Shown here: positions 1-7,936 of the stretch, one piece after another
Layout: the number at the start of each line of letters is the position of its first letter
Numbering within the stretch: position 1 is the stretch's first letter
From: Marinihelvus fidelis
GTDB taxonomy: Bacteria; Pseudomonadota; Gammaproteobacteria; Xanthomonadales; SZUA-36
Length of the DNA stretch: 64,000 nucleotides
Direction: 5' to 3'
NCBI RefSeq assembly: GCF_008725655.1
Contig: NZ_VYXP01000004.1
Span: 237,346-301,345 of the forward strand
Notes under the pieces: generated by a model
What the model was told of the DNA's origin: nothing
Database searches by the model: none
Seen by the model: the letters and a program-made list of their open reading frames with translations, nothing else
Program-made: the position numbers and the translations under genes

Positions 1-164
1 AGGTCCGCTTCCGGGCCGTCCTGGCACAGTGCCCACAGGTCAAAACCCAGGGCATCGGAAGCTTCGGCGAAGGTCGCCTTCACCTGCGGGAAATCGTCGG
101 CCAGCCCGGCGAGCATACCGACGGACTGGGAACCCTGGCCGGGGAACAGGAAAGCCGTGGCCAT
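1..164 (-). CDS. fabD: Malonyl-CoA:ACP transacylase, N-terminal part (runs off window)
   Basis: Reading the minus strand from the ATG at 164 gives a protein beginning MATAFLFPGQGSQSVGML, the signature N-terminus of FabD with its FPGQGSQ motif. FabD moves malonyl groups from CoA to acyl carrier protein to supply fatty acid elongation. Only the first 54 codons or so are here; the catalytic GHSLG serine lies beyond base 1. It starts 1 bp after the fabH stop codon, so the two are very probably co-translated in a plsX-fabH-fabD operon. The identification rests on the N-terminal motif plus context and is firm despite the truncation. Confidence 0.93.
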   Translation of the reverse strand, partial: MATAFLFPGQGSQSVGMLAGLADDFPQVKATFAEASDALGFDLWALCQDGPEAD

Positions 165-165
165 C

Positions 166-1137
166 TCAGTACCTCACCAGGGCCGAGCCCCAGGTAAAGC
201 CGCCGCCGAAGGCTTCCAGCAGCAGGTTCTGGCCACGCTGGATACGGCCGTCACGCACGGCCTCGTCCAGTGCCAGCGGCACCGAGGCCGCCGAGGTGTT
301 GCCGTGGCGGTCAACCGTCACCACGACCTGGTCCATGGTCATGTCCAGCATCTTCGCGGTGGCGGAAATAATGCGCATATTCGCCTGGTGCGGCACCAGC
401 CAGTCCAGTTCGGACTTGTCCATGCCGTTGGCGTCGAGGGTCTCGTCAACGATACGGCCCAGGGTGCGAACCGCCACCTTGAACACCTCGTTGCCCTTCA
501 TCTCGATATTGATACCGCCGCGCGGCAGGTCGAAATCGAAACCGGTGGAAATGCCGCGCTTCGTGCGCAGCAGGTCGACGTGCTCGCCATTGGCGTGAAT
601 ATGCGTGGAGATGATGCCGGGTTCGTCGGCGGCCTCGATCACCACCGCGCCGGCGCCGTCGCCAAACAGCACGCAGGTGCCACGGTCGTTCCAGTCGACC
701 AGGCGGGTGATCGACTCGGCGCCGATGACCAGCGCGCGTTTCGCGTCGCCCACCTTGATGAACTTGTCGGCGATGCTGAGCGCGTACAAGAAGCCGGTGC
801 AGGCCGCGTTGACGTCCATGGCGCCCACGTGCGGCAGACCCAGGCGCTGCTGCAGCAGCACAGCGGTGGTCGGGAACACCAGGTCGGGCGTGGTGGTACC
901 GACGATGATCAGGTCGATGTCTTTTGGCGACAGGCCGGCGGCCTCGATGGCGTTCTCGGCCGCGCGGAACGCCATGTCCGAGGTGTACTCGCCCTCGGCG
1001 GCCACCCGGCGCTCCCGGATGCCGGTGCGCGTACGAATCCACTCGTCGGTGGTATCGACCATGGTTTCGAGTTCGGCGTTGGTCAGCACCTTTTCGGGCA
1101 GACCACTGCCGGTGCCAATAATTCGGGAATATTTCAC
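166..1137 (-). CDS. fabH: 3-oxoacyl-ACP synthase III
   Basis: FabH condenses acetyl-CoA with malonyl-ACP to start each fatty acid in the cytoplasm. The protein is 323 residues, the usual length. The catalytic triad is visible: Cys113 in [11 protein letters not shown], His in VPHQANMRI and Asn in [10 protein letters not shown]. The C-terminus has the family's [14 protein letters not shown]. The start overlaps the plsX stop by 4 bases (ATGA), and fabD begins just after its stop, so translation is probably coupled along plsX-fabH-fabD. Confidence 0.97.
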   Translation of the reverse strand: MKYSRIIGTGSGLPEKVLTNAELETMVDTTDEWIRTRTGIRERRVAAEGEYTSDMAFRAAENAIEAAGLSPKDIDLIIVGTTTPDLVFPTTAVLLQQRLGLPHVGAMDVNAACTGFLYALSIADKFIKVGDAKRALVIGAESITRLVDWNDRGTCVLFGDGAGAVVIEAADEPGIISTHIHANGEHVDLLRTKRGISTGFDFDLPRGGINIEMKGNEVFKVAVRTLGRIVDETLDANGMDKSELDWLVPHQANMRIISATAKMLDMTMDQVVVTVDRHGNTSAASVPLALDEAVRDGRIQRGQNLLLEAFGGGFTWGSALVRY

Positions 1138-2165
1138 GATGCTGTCTCTCGTTCGTGTTTTTTGATCACCGCTTCGATGCGGTCGGGCACGTGATGTTGA
1201 GCCTCCTGCCCGGCTTCCAGAATGGCCTGGGTCGTCGCCAGCCGGCCGGAGCGGCCATGGCTTTTGACGAGGACGCCATTCAGTCCGAGCAACGGTGCCC
1301 CATTATGCTTGGCGGGGTCCAAACGTTCCACCATGGCCTTGAGCGCCGGCTTGGCCAGCAACGCGCCCAGGCGTGACCGCCACGTCGACTCCAGCGTCTT
1401 GCGGAACTCGCCGAACAGCATCGCCGCCAGGCCCTCGCTGGATTTCAGCACCAGGTTGCCGGCGAAACCGTCACACACGGCCAGGTCCACGGTGCCCTCG
1501 AAGATGTCATGGCCCTCGATAAAACCACGGTAGTCGAGGTCCGAGGCCTTCAGCAGTTCGTGCGCCTCGCGGACCACTGCGTGGCCCTTGCCGTCTTCGT
1601 GACCAACGTTGAGCAGACCGACCGACGCGGGCCGCTCGGGGTGCGCGGCGCGGCGCACTTCGGCGCCCATGAACGCGAACTGCGCCAGCTGGCGGGCATC
1701 GACATTCAGGTTGGCACCCAGGTCCAGCATGCCGACGGTGCCGGCGGCATTGGGGAACTGTGACATCAGCGCCGGGCGGCTGACGCCGGGCAGCACGCCC
1801 AGCAATTTCACGCCCAGGGCCATCAGTGCAACGGTATTGCCGGCGCTGACACAGGACTGTGCGCGCCCTTCGTGGACCAGCTGCAATGCGCGGTAAAGAC
1901 TGAACTCGGGGCCGGCGCGCAGGATGGCGCGCGGCCGGGCATCGGACGTGATGACTTCACTGGTCGCCTCGATCACGAGACGGTCCCGCAGACCGGCATC
2001 GACACCGGCCAGCAACGGCTCGATCTCGTCCGGCCGCCCGACCAGGATGATTCGCAGTCCGGGGGATTCGGCCAAGGCATCCACCGCGGCCGGCACGGTC
2101 ACCTTGGGCCCGTGATCGCCGCCATGCACGTCGAGTGCCAGGGTGCTGGACTTGTCCAGGTTCAT
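1134..2165 (-). CDS. plsX: Phosphate acyltransferase PlsX
   Basis: PlsX converts acyl-ACP to acyl-phosphate, the acyl donor for PlsY in phospholipid synthesis. The 343-residue product opens with the typical [12 protein letters not shown] and carries the conserved [12 protein letters not shown] and [15 protein letters not shown] stretches. An AGGGAAG-type ribosome site precedes the ATG at 2165. The gene lies between rpmF and fabH as in enteric bacteria, but a terminator-like hairpin separates it from rpmF, so it may be expressed partly by readthrough and partly from its own start. Confidence 0.97.
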   Translation of the reverse strand: MNLDKSSTLALDVHGGDHGPKVTVPAAVDALAESPGLRIILVGRPDEIEPLLAGVDAGLRDRLVIEATSEVITSDARPRAILRAGPEFSLYRALQLVHEGRAQSCVSAGNTVALMALGVKLLGVLPGVSRPALMSQFPNAAGTVGMLDLGANLNVDARQLAQFAFMGAEVRRAAHPERPASVGLLNVGHEDGKGHAVVREAHELLKASDLDYRGFIEGHDIFEGTVDLAVCDGFAGNLVLKSSEGLAAMLFGEFRKTLESTWRSRLGALLAKPALKAMVERLDPAKHNGAPLLGLNGVLVKSHGRSGRLATTQAILEAGQEAQHHVPDRIEAVIKKHERETAS

Positions 2166-2199
2166 CGCTTCCCTGCCCTATTGGTTTCGTTCAGGCGCA

Positions 2200-2230
2200 A
2201 CAAAACAACCGCCGACCCGGGGGCCGGCGG
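2200..2230 (-). terminator. Rho-independent terminator (attenuator) between rpmF and plsX
   Basis: On the minus strand CCGCCG (2230-2225) pairs with CGGCGG (2214-2209) and is followed at once by a T-rich run TTGTTTTGTT (2208-2199). This is a GC stem plus U-tract immediately downstream of rpmF and about 35 bases before the plsX start. Because plsX-fabH-fabD are usually read through from yceD-rpmF, the hairpin may act as a partial terminator that lowers lipid-gene expression relative to L32. Confidence 0.6.
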
Positions 2231-2276
2231 CAGCTACTGTCGTCCAATTGCATCGGGTTTGAAGCCGTTAAGGGCC

Positions 2277-2474
2277 TCAATCCTCGTCGTCGAACTCCAC
2301 GACGGGGCTATCCACAACCTTGCGGCCGCGGTAGTAGCCCTCGGGGCTGACGTGATGACGCAGGTGCGTTTCACCCGTGGTCGGCTCGACGGACAGTGTC
2401 GGCGCCTTCAGGGCGTCGTGCGAACGCCGCATGCCGCGGCGTGAAGGGGTTTTACGACTTTTCTGTACAGCCAT
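2277..2474 (-). CDS. rpmF: 50S ribosomal protein L32
   Basis: L32 is a small protein of the large ribosomal subunit. The 65-residue product starts [20 protein letters not shown] and carries the conserved [17 protein letters not shown] core. It has no CxxC zinc knuckles, so it is the zinc-free form seen in E. coli. I chose the ATG at 2474 because family members begin MAVQ; an upstream in-frame ATG at 2495 would add seven non-conserved residues. It follows yceD by about 37 bases, the normal yceD-rpmF pair. Confidence 0.96.
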   Translation of the reverse strand: MAVQKSRKTPSRRGMRRSHDALKAPTLSVEPTTGETHLRHHVSPEGYYRGRKVVDSPVVEFDDED

Positions 2475-2511
2475 GTTACTGACTCCTATTACCAATTCTT
2501 ACCGATTCGTA

Positions 2512-3033
2512 CTAGCGCTGCTTGCCGACCAGGTCACCAAGCGCCGCAAAGGGTTTCCGTGTACCCGAATCCTCTTCGGGTTCCGGCAGCTCGCCGCTGC
2601 TGAAATTCACATCGGCAAACTCGGGGTTGCGCGGTACCACCGGCAACCCCAGTATCAATTCATCTTCGACCAGCGTGGCCAGGGCCACCCGGCCTTCGTC
2701 GACCACCACCGGCTCGGCGCTGTCCGGCAACAAGGCCATCTCCGCCTCTTCGGCGATCACGGTCAACACCGTGCGTCGCTCGACGTTTTCCACGTAGGGC
2801 TTCAGGCTGGCCTGGCACACTAGGGTCAACCCCGCCTTCACCGAGAGATCCAGTTCAGGCCGCCCGTCGATATCCGAACTGACCGAAAGCCGGAACTCGG
2901 CCTCGCCGCCCTCGTCTTCGACCATTTCGAGCAGGCGCGGCATACGGACCAATGGCATTGTTCCGCCAAAATCCCTGCGGCCTTGTGCGGCCAACCAGGG
3001 GTTGATCCAGTCTGGAAACTCCCGCGACATCAC
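2512..3033 (-). CDS. yceD: YceD/DUF177 family protein
   Basis: YceD-family proteins are nearly always encoded just upstream of rpmF and are linked to large ribosomal subunit/23S rRNA maturation; the biochemical role is not settled. The 173-residue product has the family fold region with LTLVCQASLKPYVENVE and a late acidic ELILGLPVVPRNPEF segment. The start is either GTG at 3033 or ATG at 3030, adjacent codons with no clear ribosome site to separate them. It is the first gene of the yceD-rpmF-plsX-fabH-fabD series. Confidence 0.9.
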   Translation of the reverse strand: MMSREFPDWINPWLAAQGRRDFGGTMPLVRMPRLLEMVEDEGGEAEFRLSVSSDIDGRPELDLSVKAGLTLVCQASLKPYVENVERRTVLTVIAEEAEMALLPDSAEPVVVDEGRVALATLVEDELILGLPVVPRNPEFADVNFSSGELPEPEEDSGTRKPFAALGDLVGKQR

Positions 3034-3068
3034 TGCTCACCCGCCAAAGGCGCTTGGGCAAACAGGGA

Positions 3069-3098
3069 ATTTTACACCATAAGCGGATGAGGAGCCAA
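3069..3098 (-). promoter_or_regulatory. Candidate sigma-70 promoter for yceD-rpmF
   Basis: Reading the minus strand, TTGGCT (3098-3093) is followed after 18 bases by TAAAAT (3074-3069), about 35 bases upstream of the yceD start. The hexamers are 4/6 and 5/6 to consensus. Prediction from sequence only. Confidence 0.45.
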
Positions 3099-3137
3099 GA
3101 TTTTTCCGGTATTCTGGCGAAGCCCTTCCGGCAGCAC

Positions 3138-3143
3138 TATAAT
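3138..3143 (+). promoter_or_regulatory. Candidate -10 element for the beta-oxidation operon
   Basis: A perfect TATAAT lies 38 bases before the fadJ-type start codon. No good -35 hexamer is seen 17 bases upstream (TGGCGA), so the promoter may depend on an activator. A GGAG ribosome site sits 7 bases before the ATG at 3181. Confidence 0.4.
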
Positions 3144-3180
3144 TGCCCACCATTCTGTGGCGTATGGACGGAGAATCTCC

Positions 3181-5157
3181 ATGAGTGACAACGGTTATCG
3201 ACACTGGCGACTGGACAGCGACCTCGACGGGATCTGCTGGCTCAGCCTCGACCGCGAGGGCGAGAGCGCCAACAGCCTGTCGCGCGAGGTGCTCACGGAG
3301 CTTGAGCGCATTGTTGGCCAGCTGGAAGCGGAACCACCCATTGGCCTGGTGCTGCAATCGGCCAAGAAGGGCTCGTTTATCGTTGGCGCCGATGTGCGCG
3401 AGTTCGACAAGGTTGATAACGCCGCCGAGGCGTCCGAGTTCATTCACCATGTCCACCAGCTGTTTAACCGCATCGAGGCGCTGCCCTTCCCCACCGCGGT
3501 GATCATCGAGGGCTACTGCCTGGGTGGCGGGCTGGAACTGGCGCTGTGTTTCGACTGGCGCATCGCCCGTGATGATGACAACACCCGGCTGGGCTTTCCC
3601 GAGGTACAACTGGGCATCTACCCGGGGTTCGGCGGCAGTGCGCGCAGCGTCCGCCAGTGCGGTGCACTTAAGGCCATGCCTCTGATGCTGTCGGCCCGCA
3701 ACCTGCGTGCCCGCGCGGCACGCGGCCAGGGCCTGGTCGACGAGTTGGTCGGGCAGCACGGCTCGCCGCGCTGGGCCGCGCGCCGCGCGGTATTGAAAGC
3801 GCGCAAGTCCAAAGGGCCCGGCTGGATGGCCAGCGTCCAGGGCATGGCGCCGGTGCGCAAGCTCCTGGCCGGGCAGATGCGCAAGCAGACCGCCGCCAAG
3901 GCCAATCCGGATCATTACCCTGCGCCGTTCGAACTGATCGACGCCTGGGAAGACTGTGGCGACGACCCGCATGCCATGCTGGCCGAGGAAGTGGTCCGTG
4001 TGGGCCGCCTGATCACCAGCGATACCTCGATCAACCTGCGCCGTGTGTACGCGCTCACCGAGCGACTGAAAGGCTATGGCAAGAAGAGCCCGTTCCGCGC
4101 CCGCCGCGTGCACGTGGTCGGCGCCGGTACCATGGGTGGTGATATCGCCGCCTGGTGCGTGACCCGCGGCCTGGAGGTCACGCTGCAGGACCGCGAAATG
4201 AAGTACATCGAGCCGGCCCTGGCGCGCGCCAAGTCGCTGTTCAAGAAGCGCCTGAAGACGCCCGACCAGGTGGCCGGGGCCATGTCCCGGCTGTTGCCGG
4301 ACGTGGCCGGTGATGGCGCGGCCCTCGCCGACGTGGTCATCGAGGCCATCTTCGAGAACGCCGAGGCCAAGAAAGCGCTGTACGCGACCATCGAGCCGAA
4401 ACTGCAGCCACACGCGCTGCTGGCGACCAACACGTCCGCCATCCCGCTGGCCGAACTCGCGGCCGACCTGGAACGCCCCGAGCGCCTGATCGGCCTGCAT
4501 TTTTTCAACCCGGTGGCGAAGATGCCGCTGGTGGAAGTCGTGCATGGTGATGCGACCGACGCCCGCGCCGTGCTCGATGGCGCGGCCTTCTGCAACCAGA
4601 TTGGCCGCTTTCCGCTGCCGGTGGAGAGCAGCCCCGGCTTCCTGGTCAACCGCGTGCTGGCGCCATACCTGATCAAGGCCTTCCGGATGCGCAACACCGG
4701 CGGTGTCAGCGCCGAGAACCTGGATGCCGCGGCCGAGCGCTTCGGCATGCCGATGGGTCCTGTGGAACTGGCCGACGTGGTCGGGCTGGATATCGGCCTG
4801 GGCGTGCTGGGCACGCTGGGCGACAAGGATTCCGGCGCCGAGCGCGAACTGCTGCAGTCCTACGTTGACGCCGGCAAGCTGGGCAAGAAGTCCGGCGAAG
4901 GTTTCTACAAATGGGACAAGGGCAAGCCGTCCAAGGGCTCGGTCACAGCCGGCGAAGATGAGCTGGACGAGATCGCCCTGATGCTGATGCAACCCTATTT
5001 TGACGAGTGCAAGGCGGCGCTGGCCGACGGCATCGTCGAGGATGGCGATGTGCTGGATGCCGGGATGATTTTCGGTACCGGGTTCGCGCCGTTCCGCGGC
5101 GGCCCCCTGCACTACCTGTCGACCCTGGAAGCCGACACGGAGAACGACAATGACTGA
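3181..5157 (+). CDS. fadJ: Bifunctional enoyl-CoA hydratase / 3-hydroxyacyl-CoA dehydrogenase (FadJ/FadB type)
   Basis: This multifunctional enzyme carries out the hydration and NAD-dependent oxidation steps of fatty acid beta-oxidation. Residues about 1-190 are a crotonase domain with both acidic catalytic residues, Glu119 in GGGLELAL and Glu141 in GFPEVQLGIYPGFGG. From about residue 308 there is a Rossmann NAD domain (VHVVGAGTMGGDIA) with the catalytic His in HFFNPVAKMPLVEVV, then the C-terminal dehydrogenase domains. At 658 residues it is a little shorter than E. coli FadJ (714). I preferred the ATG at 3181, with its GGAG site, to an in-frame ATG at 3157. Its stop overlaps the thiolase start by 8 bases, so the two subunits are probably made together. 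Confidence 0.93.
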   Translation: MSDNGYRHWRLDSDLDGICWLSLDREGESANSLSREVLTELERIVGQLEAEPPIGLVLQSAKKGSFIVGADVREFDKVDNAAEASEFIHHVHQLFNRIEALPFPTAVIIEGYCLGGGLELALCFDWRIARDDDNTRLGFPEVQLGIYPGFGGSARSVRQCGALKAMPLMLSARNLRARAARGQGLVDELVGQHGSPRWAARRAVLKARKSKGPGWMASVQGMAPVRKLLAGQMRKQTAAKANPDHYPAPFELIDAWEDCGDDPHAMLAEEVVRVGRLITSDTSINLRRVYALTERLKGYGKKSPFRARRVHVVGAGTMGGDIAAWCVTRGLEVTLQDREMKYIEPALARAKSLFKKRLKTPDQVAGAMSRLLPDVAGDGAALADVVIEAIFENAEAKKALYATIEPKLQPHALLATNTSAIPLAELAADLERPERLIGLHFFNPVAKMPLVEVVHGDATDARAVLDGAAFCNQIGRFPLPVESSPGFLVNRVLAPYLIKAFRMRNTGGVSAENLDAAAERFGMPMGPVELADVVGLDIGLGVLGTLGDKDSGAERELLQSYVDAGKLGKKSGEGFYKWDKGKPSKGSVTAGEDELDEIALMLMQPYFDECKAALADGIVEDGDVLDAGMIFGTGFAPFRGGPLHYLSTLEADTENDND

Positions 5158-6430
5158 TTCCCTGCGCCGGGTCGCCATCATCGGCGGCAGCCGGATTCCC
5201 TTCTGCCGCTCCAACAGCATCTACGCCACGCGCAGCAATATGGACATGCTGTCCGCCGCGCTGCAGGGCGTGACCGACCGTTTCGGCCTGGACGGCGTGC
5301 AACTGGACGAGGTGGTCGCCGGTGCGGTGACCACGCATTCGCGCGACTGGAACCTGGCGCGCGAGGCCGTGCTGTCCACCACGCTCAGCCCGCTGACGCC
5401 CGGCATCACGCTGCAACAGGCCTGCGGTACCAGCCTGCAGGCGGCACTGGGCATCGCCGCGAAGATTGCGGCCGGGCAAATCGAGTGCGGCATTGCCGCC
5501 GGCACCGACACCACGTCCGATCCGCCAATCGTGTTCGGGCCCAAGTTCTCCAGGCGCCTGGTGCAGCTGGGTCGCGCGCGCAGCTTCGGTGACAAGCTGA
5601 AGGTGTTCAAGGGCTTCTCCCCGGCCGAACTGGCGCCCGTGCCGCCGGCCAACGGCGAGCCGCGCACGCGCATGTCCATGGGCCAGCACTGTGAGCGCAT
5701 GGCGCGCGAATGGGGTATCCGCCGCGAGGACCAGGACGAACTGGCCGCGACCAGCCACCTGAACGCCGCGAAGGCCTGGAACGAGGGCTTTTTCGACCCG
5801 CTGGTGACGCCCTGGGGCGGCGCCGCGCGTGACAACAACGTCCGCCCGGATACCAGCGCGGAGAAGCTGGCCGGCCTGAAGACCGTATTCGCGAAGGATG
5901 ACGCCGCTACTCTGACCGCCGGTAACAGCACGCCGCTGACCGACGGCGCCGCCGGCGTGCTGCTGGCTTCCGAGGAGTGGGCGCGCGAGCGCAACCTGCC
6001 TGTGCAGGCCTGGCTGGTGACCGGCCGCTCCGCCGCCGTGGACTTCGTCAACGACGAGGGGCTGCTGATGGCGCCCACCGTGGCCGTGGCGGAACTGCTG
6101 CAGCGCACCGGGCTGTCACTGCAGGATTTTGACTACTACGAAATCCACGAGGCCTTCGCCGCACAGGTGTTGTGCACGCTCAAGGCCTGGGAATCAGAAG
6201 ATTACTGCCGCAACCGCCTGGGGCTGGACGAGCCGCTGGGGCCCATCGACCGCTCGAAGATGAACGTCAAGGGCAGCAGCGTGGCCGTGGGTCACCCGTT
6301 TGCCGCCACTGGCGCGCGCATCCTGGGCACGCTGTCACAGCTGATGGACAACGAAGGCGGCGGCCGCGGGCTGATCTCCGTCTGCACCGCCGGTGGAATG
6401 GGCGTGGCGGCAATCGTCGAACGCGAGTAG
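5150..6430 (+). CDS. fadI: Acetyl-CoA C-acyltransferase (FadI-type thiolase)
   Basis: Thiolase completes beta-oxidation by splitting 3-ketoacyl-CoA with CoA. The nucleophilic Cys92 is in QQACGTSLQAAL, the second active-site region is YYEIHEAFAAQVL with His, a third motif is VAVGHPFAATGARIL and the last cysteine is in ISVCTAGGMGV. The 426-residue length fits the FadI subfamily. It overlaps the preceding fadJ-type gene by 8 bases, the usual alpha/beta operon. Confidence 0.93.
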   Translation: MTDSLRRVAIIGGSRIPFCRSNSIYATRSNMDMLSAALQGVTDRFGLDGVQLDEVVAGAVTTHSRDWNLAREAVLSTTLSPLTPGITLQQACGTSLQAALGIAAKIAAGQIECGIAAGTDTTSDPPIVFGPKFSRRLVQLGRARSFGDKLKVFKGFSPAELAPVPPANGEPRTRMSMGQHCERMAREWGIRREDQDELAATSHLNAAKAWNEGFFDPLVTPWGGAARDNNVRPDTSAEKLAGLKTVFAKDDAATLTAGNSTPLTDGAAGVLLASEEWARERNLPVQAWLVTGRSAAVDFVNDEGLLMAPTVAVAELLQRTGLSLQDFDYYEIHEAFAAQVLCTLKAWESEDYCRNRLGLDEPLGPIDRSKMNVKGSSVAVGHPFAATGARILGTLSQLMDNEGGGRGLISVCTAGGMGVAAIVERE

Positions 6431-6442
6431 CCGCCCGGTGTT

Positions 6443-7324
6443 CTACCCGCCGAAGGCGCGAACCGCGGCGTCCGTCGTGTTGCGCAGCAGCATGGCGATG
6501 GTCATCGGGCCCACACCCCCGGGCACGGGGGTGATGGCGCCGGCCACTTCACGGGCCTCGTCGAAGGCCACGTCACCCACCAGGCGGTAACCCCGCGGGT
6601 CATTGGCGTCATCGATGGCGTTGACGCCAACATCGATAACCGCGGCGCCCGGCTTGATCCAGTCACCCTTGACCATTTCCGCACGCCCAACGGCGGCGAT
6701 CAGGATATCCGCCTGGCGGACCATGGCCGGCAGGTCGGCGGTGCGTGAATGGCAGACGGTGAGCGTGGCATTGCGATGCAGCAACAGCATGGCGACCGGC
6801 AGGCCGACGATATTGCTGCGCCCCAGCACCACGGCGTTGCGGCCGGAAATCTCGATGCCGCTGCGGTCCAGCAGCTCGATGCAGCCCTTGGGCGTACACG
6901 GCACAAACAGCGGGTCGCGGCGCTTCATGGACAGGCGACCGATGTTCAGCGGGTGGAAGCCGTCGACGTCCTTCTCCAGGCTGATCGCGGCCAGCACGGC
7001 CTCGTCATCGATATGGTCCGGCAGCGGCAGCTGCACCAGGATGCCGTGAACCGCCGGGTCGGCGTTCAGGCCTTCGACAACCGCCAGAAGCTCGTCCTGG
7101 CTGATGTCGGCGGGCAGTTCATGGCCGAATGACGCGATGCCCACCTCGGCGCAGGCCTTCTTCTTCATGCGCACGTAGGTTTCCGAGTCTTTGCGCGCGC
7201 CGACCAGCACCGTGGCCAGCCCGGGCACGCGGCCGTGGGCGGCCTGCATGGCGGCCACTTCCTGCCTGATTTCTTCGCGAATGGTGGCCGCGATGGCCTT
7301 GCCGTCGATGATCTCCGCGGTCAT
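6443..7324 (-). CDS. folD: Methylenetetrahydrofolate dehydrogenase / cyclohydrolase
   Basis: FolD interconverts 5,10-methylene- and 10-formyl-tetrahydrofolate, feeding one-carbon units to purines and fMet. The 293-residue protein shows the catalytic Tyr/Lys region [15 protein letters not shown], the substrate loop [10 protein letters not shown], the NADP site [14 protein letters not shown] and the terminal [15 protein letters not shown]. An AGGAG site precedes the ATG at 7324. It converges on fadI with a 12-base gap and is divergent from the peroxidase-like gene. Confidence 0.97.
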   Translation of the reverse strand: MTAEIIDGKAIAATIREEIRQEVAAMQAAHGRVPGLATVLVGARKDSETYVRMKKKACAEVGIASFGHELPADISQDELLAVVEGLNADPAVHGILVQLPLPDHIDDEAVLAAISLEKDVDGFHPLNIGRLSMKRRDPLFVPCTPKGCIELLDRSGIEISGRNAVVLGRSNIVGLPVAMLLLHRNATLTVCHSRTADLPAMVRQADILIAAVGRAEMVKGDWIKPGAAVIDVGVNAIDDANDPRGYRLVGDVAFDEAREVAGAITPVPGGVGPMTIAMLLRNTTDAAVRAFGG

Positions 7325-7363
7325 GGGAGGCTCCTGTCATCAGTAGTGTTTCCAACCGCGCGC

Positions 7364-7390
7364 ATTGTACTGGTTTGTGATTCCGGAATC
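7364..7390. promoter_or_regulatory. folD -10 candidate and 12-bp palindrome in the divergent spacer
   Basis: On the minus strand a TACAAT hexamer (7369-7364) is a good -10 candidate for folD, without a convincing -35. Just beyond it, at 7379-7390, is the perfect palindrome GATTCCGGAATC, placed where a -35 or an operator for either divergent gene would lie. Function unknown. Confidence 0.3.
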
Positions 7391-7435
7391 GTGGACTAGA
7401 CTGGTAGGAAGGCTCTATTCCCTGGGAGAGGATAC

Positions 7436-7924
7436 GTGAACGTATTTGAATACGTTTTCCAGTCCATTGGAGGCGCGCCATTACGACTGCAAAACTGGAC
7501 CGGACAGCCCCTTCTGCTGGTCAACACCGCGTCAGAAAGTGAATTCGCGCCGCAGTACGCACAACTGCAACGGATTTACGATGATTACCGTGAAAGCGGA
7601 CTGGTCATCATCGGCCTGCCCTGTGATGATTTCGGTCATCGCGAGCCGGGCAGCGAAGAAGACATCGCCAAACTCACCTGGGAGGAATACCGGGTGCGGT
7701 TTCCGTTGACGCGCAAGATCAGCGTCATGGGCTACGCCGCGCACCCGCTGTTCCATGCCCTGCGTGAAACCTATGGCGATGACGTCACGCCGCGCTGGAA
7801 CTTCTACAAGTACCTGTTTGACCGGCGCGGGGAACTGATCGAGTGCTGGCCGTCAAAGGTCACGCCGAATGACCCGTTGCTGACACACCAGGTAGAACGC
7901 AACCTGAACTCCTGGGTGTTCTGA
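7436..7924 (+). CDS. Glutathione-peroxidase-family protein lacking the peroxidatic cysteine
   Basis: The 162-residue protein has the thioredoxin-like GPx fold: LLLVNTASESEFAPQYAQL (residues 26-44), IIGLPCDDFGHREPG (58-72) and RWNFYKYLFDRRGE near 120. In active members the first motif reads VNVASKCGxTPQY. Here the peroxidatic Cys is Ser35 (codon AGT at 7538-7540) and the catalytic Gln of FGGQEPG is Arg69. The resolving-type Cys63 and the Trp/Asn of WNF remain. The reading frame is intact, so this is a full-length but probably peroxidase-inactive or repurposed protein. It starts at GTG 7436 behind a GGGAGAGG ribosome site. No signal peptide is seen. Confidence 0.8.
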   Translation: MNVFEYVFQSIGGAPLRLQNWTGQPLLLVNTASESEFAPQYAQLQRIYDDYRESGLVIIGLPCDDFGHREPGSEEDIAKLTWEEYRVRFPLTRKISVMGYAAHPLFHALRETYGDDVTPRWNFYKYLFDRRGELIECWPSKVTPNDPLLTHQVERNLNSWVF

Positions 7925-7936
7925 CGACGCTGGCGG

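Noticed and set aside
3037-5220. 727-codon open frame antisense to the fadJ-type gene
   Set aside because: It is the high-GC shadow of a well supported enzyme with all catalytic motifs; its own translation is low-complexity and shows no domain.
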